Source of the DNA: Nemertoderma westbladi
Lineage: Eukaryota > Xenacoelomorpha > Nemertodermatida > Nemertodermatidae
Length of the DNA: 50,092 nt
Direction of reading: 5' to 3'
Assembly (NCBI GenBank): GCA_032718475.1
Contig: JAUCBJ010009080.1
Coordinates: forward strand, 1 to 50,092
Part shown: one piece after another, positions 1 to 12,240 of the stretch
How the letters are laid out: each line of letters starts with the position of its first letter
Position numbering within the stretch: the stretch's first letter is position 1
The notes under the pieces: generated by a model
The model's input: the letters and a program-made list of their open reading frames with translations, nothing else
The model's database searches: none
Told to the model about the DNA's origin: nothing
Translations under genes and position numbers: made by a program

Positions 1-1138
1 ATCTGCAAAGATTATACAATGAATTCAGCACCACGAGAATTAAAACAAAGGAAAACAAAAAAATTATCGGCAAGAAAACTTCCATTACTAATATAAAAAC
101 TATAATAAATAAAAAACACCAAAGTAATCATCAGACGCAATAGCTACATTATTTGAAGTCCCAATAACTTTATATAGATCCTCATGACTCTCAAGGCTAG
201 AGTTACATGAGACTTTTAATTATAGATTTGGCCTGACCAACGCACCTTAACCCAAAAACAACCAAAAAACTATTTTATTTTGTATAATTTGTTAGAATTA
301 TTGCCAATGTATATTGTAGTACCAGCTGCCTTTAGGTATAGTACCAATAGAATTGATAGGCGATTAATGCTACGGTCCCTAATGCCTTGTCATCATGTAC
401 TGTATATAGTAGGCCTACTAAGGTGATGTGTACAACACATGAAATAAAATGAGAAAATATAATTATAACCTATCAACACGCCAGTTCGCACCGAGAATAA
501 TGTAAATATTTTTGTTTTTTTGAACTCGCAATGGTAGTGCTTTTAATCACCTTTGACTTGTGCAGTGTACAGAAATAAAAATGACAGATAAACGACAAAA
601 GGCAGCGCAGGACATACTTTCATAAATAGACAGGTGTGCACTTTTAGGGCTTATCGGCTTGAAGCTATAGTATGTAATTGCTGCTACCCGTCGGTTGAGG
701 TTGTTCTTTTAAGATTTAGTTGTTAAAACTACAGTATGAGATTAATTAATTTTATAATTAATAATTACTTGACTTATATAATTTATCTAATATTCAATCC
801 CATGAGGATATCTCTGTCCTATCAAATTAATATTATGAGCGCAATTTTCAAAAACCGTTGGCAGTACGCCATATAAGTTTTGTTTAACGTATATATGAAT
901 TCTTATAGTCGGATTCCTATCTATAGTAAGTGTTGCTTCCATTAAATACTATTTCGTGCGGTGCGGACTTTTCCAGGAATATTCAGTCAGGGAATACGAG
1001 GGAAAACTAAAAAAACTTTCACAATAACTAAATTTCTTAGCATATCCATCGTGTCACATACTTTTATTGACAAAGGCTACTGACCGAACCCATTGCTCAA
1101 TTGACCGGATCCGTTGACGGGACGCATTTACCATACCC

Positions 1139-1286
1139 ATTGACCGGACCCATTGCCATTTAAAACAGCAGGTTTGTAATTAGCAGATTACAGAGGCGTG
1201 TTGGGGGAACCAAAACAATAAACGAAAGTTAACATATTACAAGATTATGGATATTACTTAATTGTGGTAATTAGGGTCCGGTCAAT
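1139..1286. repeat. MITE-like repeat with 13-bp inverted ends (copy C)
   Basis: ATTGACCGGACCC at 1139-1151 is repeated as its exact reverse complement at 1274-1286. Degenerate extra copies of the arm lie just outside, at 1081-1118 and 1337-1350. Between the arms is TTACAG at 1188-1193, then 14 bases, then aaccaaaacaataaacga at 1208-1225. The same core with the same 14-base spacing occurs at 48784-48821 and, slightly changed, near 49045-49082. This looks like a short non-autonomous element or foldback repeat whose core is conserved better than its arms. It has no coding capacity. Confidence 0.45.
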
Positions 1287-1872
1287 AATACACAAGTAAA
1301 ATATATATCAAATATAAAGCTTCAATACGGTATTTAGACGGTCCGGTTAATAGGTCAGAAGCCACTTCTACTTTTGTTTACTTAATAACGGCCACAACAA
1401 TAACACTGAATAAAATATCTTTGTCAAACTATGTGTCCTATATTTCTCATACATTAGTGTTTTGATTAGAGACAAAAAAAAAACGCAGCCATCTGTCATC
1501 ATACATTTTGTTAGAAATCAAAAGAAACGGGTATGGGTATAATTCTACGCATTCTACGGAAATGGGTATAATTTATATATTAATTTTATATAAGGTGTAT
1601 TATTTAATTGTATCCAATAAATATGGCGTGCCCTGTTGAACCCCGCTGATTCAATCGCTCCTAAGCGGTATTGCGGCAAAGAACAAAACAACATGGCAGG
1701 AATGCAAAGTATCTGGTCGGCTCTGGATCAAATAACTTTAGTAATGTTATTGACAGCTCAAACCACGGGAGGCCATTTCCAAAACCCAGTTTTCCAGACT
1801 TCACGGCACACTACTTTCCTTTGTCGGTGTTTCAGGGAATTAGTGTGGACTGAAAAGTGGACAAGCAATGTG

Positions 1873-2010
1873 ATTGGTTGCCATCCTTGGTAGCCAATGG
1901 TGCGTCTCCTTTAAGGATTGCTATTGGCTATTTAGTTTTTAAGACTTAGCAATGACATAAAGGTATTATTCCTTTCCAGCGTTTTATATTAACATTCAAA
2001 GTCTCTCAGT
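1873..2010 (+). promoter_or_regulatory. Candidate promoter: clustered CCAAT boxes and TATA-like element
   Basis: Three CCAAT/ATTGG motifs lie within 55 bp, at 1873-1877, 1894-1898 and 1923-1927. The first two form an imperfect palindrome (1873-1882 with 1889-1898). A TATA-like stretch (ttttatatt) follows near 1982, and an initiator-like TCAGTTT near 2007. The spacing is compatible with a polymerase II promoter, but there is no recognisable gene downstream in the window, so this is only a candidate. Confidence 0.2.
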
Positions 2011-3873
2011 TTCAATTGCGTTGTATTTATTAAGCTATTTCGTCTAATAAGTGTTTAGTTTTATTATCGAAATTGTTCACTTTTGTTATTGTTTAATTAT
2101 ATTTCCTTGTTTTTGTCATTTTGATATTTTTATCATTGCTATTCCTCGATTATCTCCTGATTCAACTCAAAGTCAAACGAAATGCAAAAGGCAGAAAGGT
2201 TAGTTATCGTTTCCATTACCATGTCAGGTATTTGTACTGTACCGTAGTTGATCTACTTAAGGCGCAATTTGGGTCGAAATTAGAATTAACTTTAAATCAG
2301 CATGATATAGATAGACCTAATGGGAATATTTAGTTTCAATATAGCAATTCAATATAGTGAATCTACTATTTCAATTAACAACAATTTTATTCATTTTATT
2401 AAATTTAGAATTTAGATTCAATTTTTATTAGGCCTATGTTTTGTAAATATATATTTTGTATATAAATTTACATTTAAAGCAATCTAGGCCTAATGTTTCC
2501 ACTGTTAATAAGTGATTGTGACAGACATCGCTAGGTCTTGTTTCATTGGGAGGGGTGCTTTTATATAATCAGCATGGGGCGCACGCGCACCTATACATTT
2601 ATATGCCACGCACAAGCATAGACAAGTGTTTTGCGCTTATATTAGCCTATGCCTAATGGCTAACATTAGTAATCTTATAGGCCTATAGGCCTACAGTAAG
2701 AGAGAGTAATTATATAATAATAATATTTGTATAAATTGGCGGCACGATATGCCTACCCTGCAGCTTGGAAGTTTCACGGAAACCTTATTCTGTTATTCGT
2801 CCCCATCATTTTCAAACAACCTAAATGACAAAATTGACTTTTCCTGTAAAACGGCATTTTTGATTCTAATTTTGTTTTAAAGTAATATTCCAGGATTTTG
2901 GTCTTATTTACTTTTAAATCCATTAAAGTAACGATTTTAAACAGAAACAGTTATGGTATTCGAATTACGTAACATATTATTAGGTAGGAAACAATGTATA
3001 GGGATATAGGTTGTTTTAAAAAAAGTATTACATTTTTTACAATGATTAACTGATTAATGGTTTTATAGGCCTAACGATAAATATCTCAGTTATACGTGGG
3101 AGTATGGCCTTCTAAGTGAGTTTATCGGATTCAGAATACATTTTAACATAAAGAAATGCAGCAATCTCCATTTCGGCAAAAATGGCATATAGGTGGTTTC
3201 AAAATGAAAGGGACTATATAGCAAACTTTAAATTAAACTGAATAACTGAAAGTTTATCCAAAATAAATTCCAGGGTGCAGGGTAGCAGTATTTAAGTATT
3301 GCCTGATTACAGGGTTTTATCATTTTAAATTTTTTATATATAAATATATATTTTTTTGTATCAAATTTTAAGTTAGTGATGTAATGGAATGGACGGTAAC
3401 TTAAAAGTGCGTGGGACTACAGGACAGTGTTTTTGGGGCTCTACAGCTCTAACTTTCAACATGTAAAATTTAAAAGGTTCAAACGTAGATGAAATATTTT
3501 GTCAATGTAGGCCTACCTATCACCATTATTGTATTGTTGCGCACTCTGTACTTTTACCACCTGTTAGTTGTAGTTGATACTTTGAAACATTATTAAAACA
3601 CATTCACGCATTACTGTATGTAAAATTAACAGGGTATTTTTGCCAATATTATTTAAAGTTTCTGATATCTAAAATGTCTGCTGAAATTTATAGTTAGTTT
3701 CTGCCGCATTTTATTTGAATGTAATTTTGACAATAAACCTACTCCTAAATATCACCTACGTATTCGTAGTTTGCATTATTATTGCAGACTTTATTTATGA
3801 TGAACCCCATATTTAGTTTACTGATATCATGTCACAATTATTGTTATCTATGCAATGTTTTATTACATGGTGC

Positions 3874-3939
3874 CATGGAATACTAAATATAGATTCTAGA
3901 AAATAATAGACTAAATAATTATATATTTAGTATTCCATG
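3874..3939. repeat. Perfect 18-bp inverted repeat (hairpin)
   Basis: catggaatactaaatata at 3874-3891 pairs perfectly with its reverse complement at 3922-3939 across a 30-base AT-rich loop. It lies about 60 bp before the first degenerate monomer of the 55-bp satellite. Helitron-like elements carry a hairpin near an end, so this may mark an element border. It may equally be an ordinary cruciform-prone palindrome. Confidence 0.7.
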
Positions 3940-5274
3940 ATGGTGCTTAAAAATGGTTATACGACAAGGAATGTTGTACTACGGTAGTGGGTCTACTACT
4001 TGGTAGGCCTACTCAGTGGGTGTTATAGAGATGTCGGAACCTAATAGGAGTTTGGGACTTGGTACTCAGTGGGCATTATAGAGATGTTGTAACTCAAAAG
4101 GTTGTATAGGGGCGTGGTACTCAGTGGGCGTTATAGAGATGTTGTAACTCAAAAGGATGTATAGGGGCGTGGTACTCAGTGGGCGTTATAGAGATGTTGT
4201 AACTCAAAAGGATGTATAGGGGCGTGGTACTCAGTGGGCGTTATAGAGATGTTGTAACTCAAAAGGGTGTATAGGAGCGTGGTATTCAGTGGGCGTTATA
4301 GAGATGTTGTAACTCAAAAGGATGTATAGGGGCGTGGTACTCAGTGGGCGTTATAGAGATGTTGTAACTCAAAAGGATGTATAGGGCGTGGTACTCAGTG
4401 GGCGTTATAGAGATGTTGTAACTCAAAAGGATGTATAGGGGCGTGGTACTCAGTGGGCGTTATAGAGATGTTGTAACTCAAAAGGATGTATAGGGGCGTG
4501 GTACTCAGTGGGCGTTATAGAGATGTTGTAACTCAAAAGGATGTATAGGGGCGTGGTACTCAGTGGGCGTTATATAGATGTTGGAACCCAATAGGGGTTT
4601 GGGACTTGGTATTCAGTGGGCGTTATAGAGATGTTGTAACTCAAAAGGATGTATAGGGGCGTGGTACTCAGTGGGCGTTATAGAGATGTTGTAACTCAAA
4701 AGGATGTATAGGGGCGTGGTACTCAGTGGGCGTTATAGAGATGTTGTAACTCAAAAGGATGTATAGGGGCGTGGTACTCAGTGGGCGTTATAGAGATGTT
4801 GTAACTCAAAAGGATGTATTGGGCGTGGTACTCAGTGGGCGTTATAGAGATGTTGTAACTCAAAAGGATGTATAGGGGCGTGGTACTCAGTGGGCGTTAT
4901 AGAGATGTTGTAACTCTAAAGGATGTATAGTGGGCGTGGTACTCAGTGGGCGTTATAGAGATGTTGTAACTCAAAAGGATGTATATGGGCGTGGTACTCA
5001 GTGGGCGTTATAGAGATGTTGTAACTCAAAAGGATGTATATGGGCGTGGTACTCAGTGGGCGTTATAGAGATGTTGTAACTCAAAAGGATGTATAGGGGC
5101 GTGGTACTCAGTGGGCGTTATAGAGATGTTGTAACTCAAAAGGATGTATAGGAGCGTGGTACTCAGTGGGCGTTATAGAGATGTTGTAACTCAAAAGGAT
5201 GTATAGGGGCGTGGTACTCAGTGGGCGTTATAGAGATGTTGTAACTCAAAAGGATGTATAGGGGCGTGGTACTC

Positions 5275-8200
5275 AGTGGGCGTTATAGAGATGTTGTAAC
5301 TCAAAAGGATGTATAGGGGCGTGGTACTCAGTGGGTGTTGTAGAGATGTTGTAACTCAAAAGGATGTATAGGAGCGTGGTACTCAGTGGGCGTTATAGAG
5401 ATGTTGTAACTCAAAAGGATGTATATGGGCGTGGTACTCAGTGGGCGTTATAGAGATGTTGTAACTCAAAAGGATGTATAGGAACGTATGGTACTCAGTG
5501 GGCGTTATAGAGATGTTGTAACTCAAAAGGATGTATAGGGGCGTGGTACTCAGTGGGCGTTATAGAGATGTTGTAACTCAAAAGGATATATAGGGGCGTG
5601 GTACTCAGTGGGCGTTATGGAGATGTTGTAACTCAAAAGGATGTATAGGGGCGTGGTACTCAGTGGGCGTTATAGAGATGTTGGAACCAAATAGGAGTTT
5701 GGGACTTGGTATTCAGTGGGCGTTATAGAGATGTTGTAACTCAAAAGGATGAATAGGGGCGTGGTACTCAGTGGGCGTTATAGAGATGTTGGAACCCAAT
5801 AGGGGTTTGGGACTTGGTATTCAGTGGGCGTTATAGAGATGTTGTAACTCAAAACGATGTATAGGGGCGTGGTACTAAGTGGGCGTTATAGAGATGTTGT
5901 AACTCAAAAGGATGTATAGGGGCGTGGTACTCAGTGGGCGTTATAGAGATGTTGTAACTCAAAAGGTTGTATAGGGGCGTGGTACTCAGTGGGCGTTATA
6001 GAGATGTTGTAACTCAAAAGGATGTATAGGGGCGTGGTACTCAGTGGGCGTTATAGAGATGTTGTAACTCAAAAGGATGTATAGGGGCGTGGTACTCAGT
6101 GGGCGTTATAGAGATGTTGTAACTCAAAAGGTTGTATAGGGGCGTGGTACTCAGTGGGCGTTATAGAGATGTTGTAACTTAAAAGGATGTATAGGGGCGT
6201 GGTACTCAGTGGGCGTTATAGAGATGTTGTAACTCAAAAGGATGTATAGGGGCGTGGTACTCAGTGGGCGTTATAGAGATGTTGGAACCCAATAGGGGTT
6301 TGGGACTTGGTATTCAGTGGGCGTTATAGAGATGTTGTAACTCAAAAGGATGTATATGGGCGTGGTACTCAGTGGGAGTTATAGAGACGTTGTAACTCAA
6401 AAGGATGTATAGGGGCGTATGGTACTCAGTGGGCGTTATAGAGATGTTGTAACTCAAAAGGATGTATAGGACGCGTTATAGAGATGTTGTAACTCAAAAG
6501 GATGTATATGGGCGTGGTACTCAGTGGTAGTTATAGAGATGTTGTAACTCAAAAGGATGTATAGGGGCGTATGGTACTCAGTGGGCGTTATATAGATGTT
6601 GTAACTCAAAAGGATGTATAGGGGCGTGGTACTCAGTGGGCGTTATAGAGATGTTGTAACTCAAAAGGATGTATAGGGGCGTGGTACTCAGTGGGCGTTA
6701 TAGAGATGTTGTAACTCAAAAGGATGTATAGGGGCGTGGTACTCAGTGGGCGTTATAGAGATGTTGTAACTCTAAAGGATGTATAGGGGCGTGGTACTCA
6801 GTGGGCGTTATAGAGATGTTGTAACTCAAAAGGATGTATAGGAGCGTGGTACTCAGTGGGCGTTATAGAGATGTTGTAACTCAAAAGGATGTATATTGGC
6901 GTGGTACTCAGTGGGCGTTATAGAGATGTTGTAACTCAAAAGGATGTATAGGAGCGTGGTACTCAGGGGGCGTTATAGAGATGTTGGAACTCAAAAGGAT
7001 GTATATGGGCGTGGTACTCAGTGGGCGTTATAGAGATGTTGTAACTCAAAAGGATGTATAGGGGCGTATGGTACTCAGTGGGCGTTATATAGATGTTGTA
7101 ACTCAAAAGGATGTATAGGAGCGTGGTACTCAGTGGGCGTTATAGAGATGTTGTAACTCAAAAGGATGTATATGGGCGTGGTACTCAGTGGGCGTTATAG
7201 AGATGTTGTAACTCAAAAGGATGTATAGGAGCGTGGTACTCAGTGAGCGTTATAGAGATGTTGTAACTCAAAAGGATGTATAGGGGCGTGGTACTCAGTG
7301 GGTGTTGTAGAGATGTTGTAACTCAAAAGGATGTATAGGAGCGTGGTACTCAGTGGGCGTTATAGAGATGTTGTAACTCAAAAGGATGTATATGGGCGTG
7401 GTACTCAGTGGGCGTTATAGAGATGTTGTAACTCAAAAGGATGTATAGGAACGTATGGTACTCAGTGGGCGTTATAGAGATGTTGTAACTCAAAAGGATG
7501 TATAGGGGCGTGGTACTCAGTGGGCGTTATAGAGATGTTGTAACTCAAAAGGATATATAGGGGCGTGGTACTCAGTGGGCGTTATGGAGATGTTGTAACT
7601 CAAAAGGATGTATAGGGGCGTGGTACTCAGTGGGCGTTATAGAGATGTTGGAACCAAATAGGAGTTTGGGACTTGGTATTCAGTGGGCGTTATAGAGATG
7701 TTGTAACTCAAAAGGATGAATAGGGGCGTGGTACTCAGTGGGCGTTATAGAGATGTTGGAACCCAATAGGGGTTTGGGACTTGGTATTCAGTGGGCGTTA
7801 TAGAGATGTTGTAACTCAAAAGGATGAATAGGGGCGTATGGTACTCAGTGGGCGTTATAGAGATGTTGGAACCCAATAGGGGTTTGGGACTTGGTATTCA
7901 GTGGGCGTTATAGAGATGTTGTAACTCAAAAGGATGTATAGGGGCGTGGTACTAAGTGGGCGTTATAGAGATGTTGTAACTCAAAAGGATGTATAGGGGC
8001 GTGGTACTCAGTGGGCGTTATAGAGATGTTGTAACTCAAAAGGTTGTATAGGGGCGTGGTACTCAGTGGGCGTTATAGAGATGTTGTAACTCAAAAGGAT
8101 GTATAGGGGCGTGGTACTCAGTGGGCGTTATAGAGATGTTGTAACTCAAAAGGATGTATAGGGGCGTGGTACTCAGTGGGCGTTATAGAGATGTTGTAAC

Positions 8201-10935
8201 TCAAAAGGTTGTATAGGGGCGTGGTACTCAGTGGGCGTTATAGAGATGTTGTAACTTAAAAGGATGTATAGGGGCGTGGTACTCAGTGGGCGTTATAGAG
8301 ATGTTGTAACTCAAAAGGATGTATAGGGGCGTGGTACTCAGTGGGCGTTATAGAGATGTTGGAACCCAATAGGGGTTTGGGACTTGGTATTCAGTGGGCG
8401 TTATAGAGATGTTGTAACTCAAAAGGATGTATATGGGCGTGGTACTCAGTGGGAGTTATAGAGACGTTGTAACTCAAAAGGATGTATAGGGGCGTATGGT
8501 ACTCAGTGGGCGTTATAGAGATGTTGTAACTCAAAAGGATGTATAGGACGCGTTATAGAGATGTTGTAACTCAAAAGGATGTATATGGGCGTGGTACTCA
8601 GTGGTAGTTATAGAGATGTTGTAACTCAAAAGGATGTATAGGGGCGTATGGTACTCAGTGGGCGTTATATAGATGTTGTAACTCAAAAGGATGTATAGGG
8701 GCGTGGTACTCAGTGGGCGTTATAGAGATGTTGTAACTCAAAAGGATGTATAGGGGCGTGGTACTCAGTGGGCGTTATAGAGATGTTGTAACTCAAAAGG
8801 ATGTATAGGGGCGTGGTACTCAGTGGGCGTTATAGAGATGTTGTAACTCTAAAGGATGTATAGGGGCGTGGTACTCAGTGGGCGTTATAGAGATGTTGTA
8901 ACTCAAAAGGATGTATAGGAGCGTGGTACTCAGTGGGCGTTATAGAGATGTTGTAACTCAAAAGGATGTATATTGGCGTGGTACTCAGTGGGCGTTATAG
9001 AGATGTTGTAACTCAAAAGGATGTATAGGAGCGTGGTACTCAGGGGGCGTTATAGAGATGTTGGAACTCAAAAGGATGTATATGGGCGTGGTACTCAGTG
9101 GGCGTTATAGAGATGTTGTAACTCAAAAGGATGTATAGGGGCGTATGGTACTCAGTGGGCGTTATATAGATGTTGTAACTCAAAAGGATGTATAGGAGCG
9201 TGGTACTCAGTGGGCGTTATAGAGATGTTGTAACTCAAAAGGATGTATATGGGCGTGGTACTCAGTGGGCGTTATAGAGATGTTGTAACTCAAAAGGATG
9301 TATAGGAGCGTGGTACTCAGTGAGCGTTATAGAGATGTTGTAACTCAAAAGGATGTATAGGGGCGTGGTACTCAGTGGGTGTTGTAGAGATGTTGTAACT
9401 CAAAAGGATGTATAGGAGCGTGGTACTCAGTGGGCGTTATAGAGATGTTGTAACTCAAAAGGATGTATATGGGCGTGGTACTCAGTGGGCGTTATAGAGA
9501 TGTTGTAACTCAAAAGGATGTATAGGAACGTATGGTACTCAGTGGGCGTTATAGAGATGTTGTAACTCAAAAGGATGTATAGGGGCGTGGTACTCAGTGG
9601 GCGTTATAGAGATGTTGTAACTCAAAAGGATATATAGGGGCGTGGTACTCAGTGGGCGTTATGGAGATGTTGTAACTCAAAAGGATGTATAGGGGCGTGG
9701 TACTCAGTGGGCGTTATAGAGATGTTGGAACCAAATAGGAGTTTGGGACTTGGTATTCAGTGGGCGTTATAGAGATGTTGTAACTCAAAAGGATGAATAG
9801 GGGCGTGGTACTCAGTGGGCGTTATAGAGATGTTGGAACCCAATAGGGGTTTGGGACTTGGTATTCAGTGGGCGTTATAGAGATGTTGTAACTCAAAAGG
9901 ATGAATAGGGGCGTATGGTACTCAGTGGGCGTTATAGAGATGTTGGAACCCAATAGGGGTTTGGGACTTGGTATTCAGTGGGCGTTATAGAGATGTTGTA
10001 ACTCAAAAGGATGTATAGGGGCGTGGTACTAAGTGGGCGTTATAGAGATGTTGTAACTCAAAAGGATGTATAGGGGCGTGGTACTCAGTGGGCGTTATAG
10101 AGATGTTGTAACTCAAAAGGTTGTATAGGGGCGTGGTACTCAGTGGGCGTTATAGAGATGTTGTAACTCAAAAGGATGTATAGGGGCGTGGTACTCAGTG
10201 GGCGTTATAGAGATGTTGTAACTCAAAAGGATGTATAGGGGCGTGGTACTCAGTGGGCGTTATAGAGATGTTGTAACTCAAAAGGTTGTATAGGGGCGTG
10301 GTACTCAGTGGGCGTTATAGAGATGTTGTAACTTAAAAGGATGTATAGGGGCGTGGTACTCAGTGGGCGTTATAGAGATGTTGTAACTCAAAAGGATGTA
10401 TAGGGGCGTGGTACTCAGTGGGCGTTATAGAGATGTTGGAACCCAATAGGGGTTTGGGACTTGGTATTCAGTGGGCGTTATAGAGATGTTGTAACTCAAA
10501 AGGATGTATATGGGCGTGGTACTCAGTGGGAGTTATAGAGACGTTGTAACTCAAAAGGATGTATAGGGGCGTATGGTACTCAGTGGGCGTTATAGAGATG
10601 TTGTAACTCAAAAGGATGTATAGGACGCGTTATAGAGATGTTGTAACTCAAAAGGATGTATATGGGCGTGGTACTCAGTGGTAGTTATAGAGATGTTGTA
10701 ACTCAAAAGGATGTATAGGGGCGTATGGTACTCAGTGGGCGTTATATAGATGTTGTAACTCAAAAGGATGTATAGGGGCGTGGTACTCAGTGGGCGTTAT
10801 AGAGATGTTGTAACTCAAAAGGATGTATAGGGGCGTGGTACTCAGTGGGCGTTATAGAGATGTTGTAACTCAAAAGGATGTATAGGGGCGTGGTACTCAG
10901 TGGGCGTTATAGAGATGTTGTAACTCAAAAGGATG
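5275..10935. repeat. 2077-bp higher-order repeat, two copies plus a partial third
   Basis: Rare monomer variants recur at a constant offset. The acgcgttata junction is at 6471, 8548 and 10625 (2077 bp each). The ggtactaagt variant is at 5871, 7948 and 10025. The tctaaagg variant is at 6771 and 8848. Near the left edge the first two copies are offset by 1967 bp instead (ggaacgtatg at 5481 and 7448), because the second copy has one extra 110-bp pair of monomers. The copies appear almost identical by eye, so they arose recently or reflect assembly of a repetitive region. Confidence 0.9.
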
Positions 10936-12240
10936 TATAGGGACGTGGTACTCAGGGGGCGTTATAGAGATGTTGGAACCCAATAGGGTTTGGGACTTGG
11001 TATTCAGTGGGCGTTATAGAGATGTTGGAACTCAAAAGGATGTATAGGGGCGTGGTACTCAGTGGGCGTTATAGAGATGTTGTAACTCAAAAGGATGTAT
11101 AGGGGCGTGGTACTCAGTGGGCGTTATAGAGATGTTGTAACTCAAAAGGATGTATAGGAGCGTGGTACTCAGGGGGCGTTATAGAGATGTTGGAACTCAA
11201 AAGGATGTATATGGGCGTGGTACTCAGTGGGCGTTATAGAGATGTTGTAACTCAAAAGGATGTATAGGGGCGTGGTACTCAGTGGGCGTTATAGAGATGT
11301 TGTAACTCAAAAGGATGTATAGGGGCGTGGTACTCAGTGGGCGTTATAGAGATGTTGTAACTCAAAAGGATGTATAGGGGCGTGGTACTCAGTGGGCGTT
11401 ATAGAGATGTTGTAACTCAAAAGGATGTATAGGGGCGTGGTACTCAGTGGGCGTTATAGAGATGTTGTAACTCAAAAGGATGTATAGGGGCGTGGTACTC
11501 AGTGGGCGTTATAGAGATGTTGTAACTCAAAAGGATGTATAGGGGCGTGGTACTCAGTGGGCGTTATAGAGATGTTGTAACTCAAAAGGATGTATAGGGG
11601 CGTGGTACTCAGTGGGCGTTATAGAGATGTTGTAACTCAAAAGGATGTATAGGGGCGTGGTACTCAGTGGGCGTTATAGAGATGTTGGAACCCAATAGGG
11701 GTTTGGGACTTGGTATTCAGTGGGCGTTATAGAGATGTTGTAACTCAAAAGGATGTATATGGGCGTGGTACTCAGTGGGAGTTATAGAGACGTTGTAACT
11801 CAAAAGGATGTATAGGGGCGTATGGTACTCAGTGGGCGTTATAGAGATGTTGTAACTCAAAAGGATGTATAGGACGCGTTATAGAGATGTTGTAACTCAA
11901 AAGGATGTATATGGGCGTGGTACTCAGTGGTAGTTATAGAGATGTTGTAACTCAAAAGGATGTATAGGGGCGTATGGTACTCAGTGGGCGTTATAGAGAT
12001 GTTGTAACTCAAAAGGATGTATAGGGGCGTGGTACTCAGTGGGCGTTATAGAGATGTTGTAACTCAAAAGGATGTATAGGGGCGTGGTACTCAGTGGGCG
12101 TTATAGAGATGTTGTAACTCAAAAGGATGTATAGGGGCGTGGTACTCAGTGGGCGTTATAGAGATGTTGTAACTCAAAAGGATGTATAGGGACGTGGTAC
12201 TCAGGGGGCGTTATAGAGATGTTGGAACCCAATAGGGTTT
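10435..12240. repeat. 1249-bp duplication inside the 55-bp array
   Basis: The unusual monomers at 10435, 10625 and 10940 reappear at 11684, 11874 and 12189, each exactly 1249 bp away. This is a second, separate segmental duplication overlapping the end of the 2077-bp series. Confidence 0.85.

Larger units (their letters stand above)
1..3999. other. AT-rich left flank without a convincing gene
   Basis: No open reading frame here has a credible ATG start, domain or length. The stretch is AT-rich and carries scattered copies of the palindrome TAGGCCTA, a small MITE-like repeat near 1139-1290, a cluster of CCAAT boxes near 1873-1927 and a strong hairpin at 3874-3939, each listed separately. It reads as intergenic or intronic animal DNA. 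Part of it could be the terminal region of the transposon whose gene starts at 16666, but nothing seen proves that. Confidence 0.6.

Noticed and set aside
1636-1893. 85-codon frame in the left flank
   Set aside because: Its sequence has no recognisable domain and no supporting neighbour; length is expected by chance.
2121-2333. 70-codon frame with a TTG start
   Set aside because: There is no ATG start and no recognisable feature; it overlaps AT-rich sequence.
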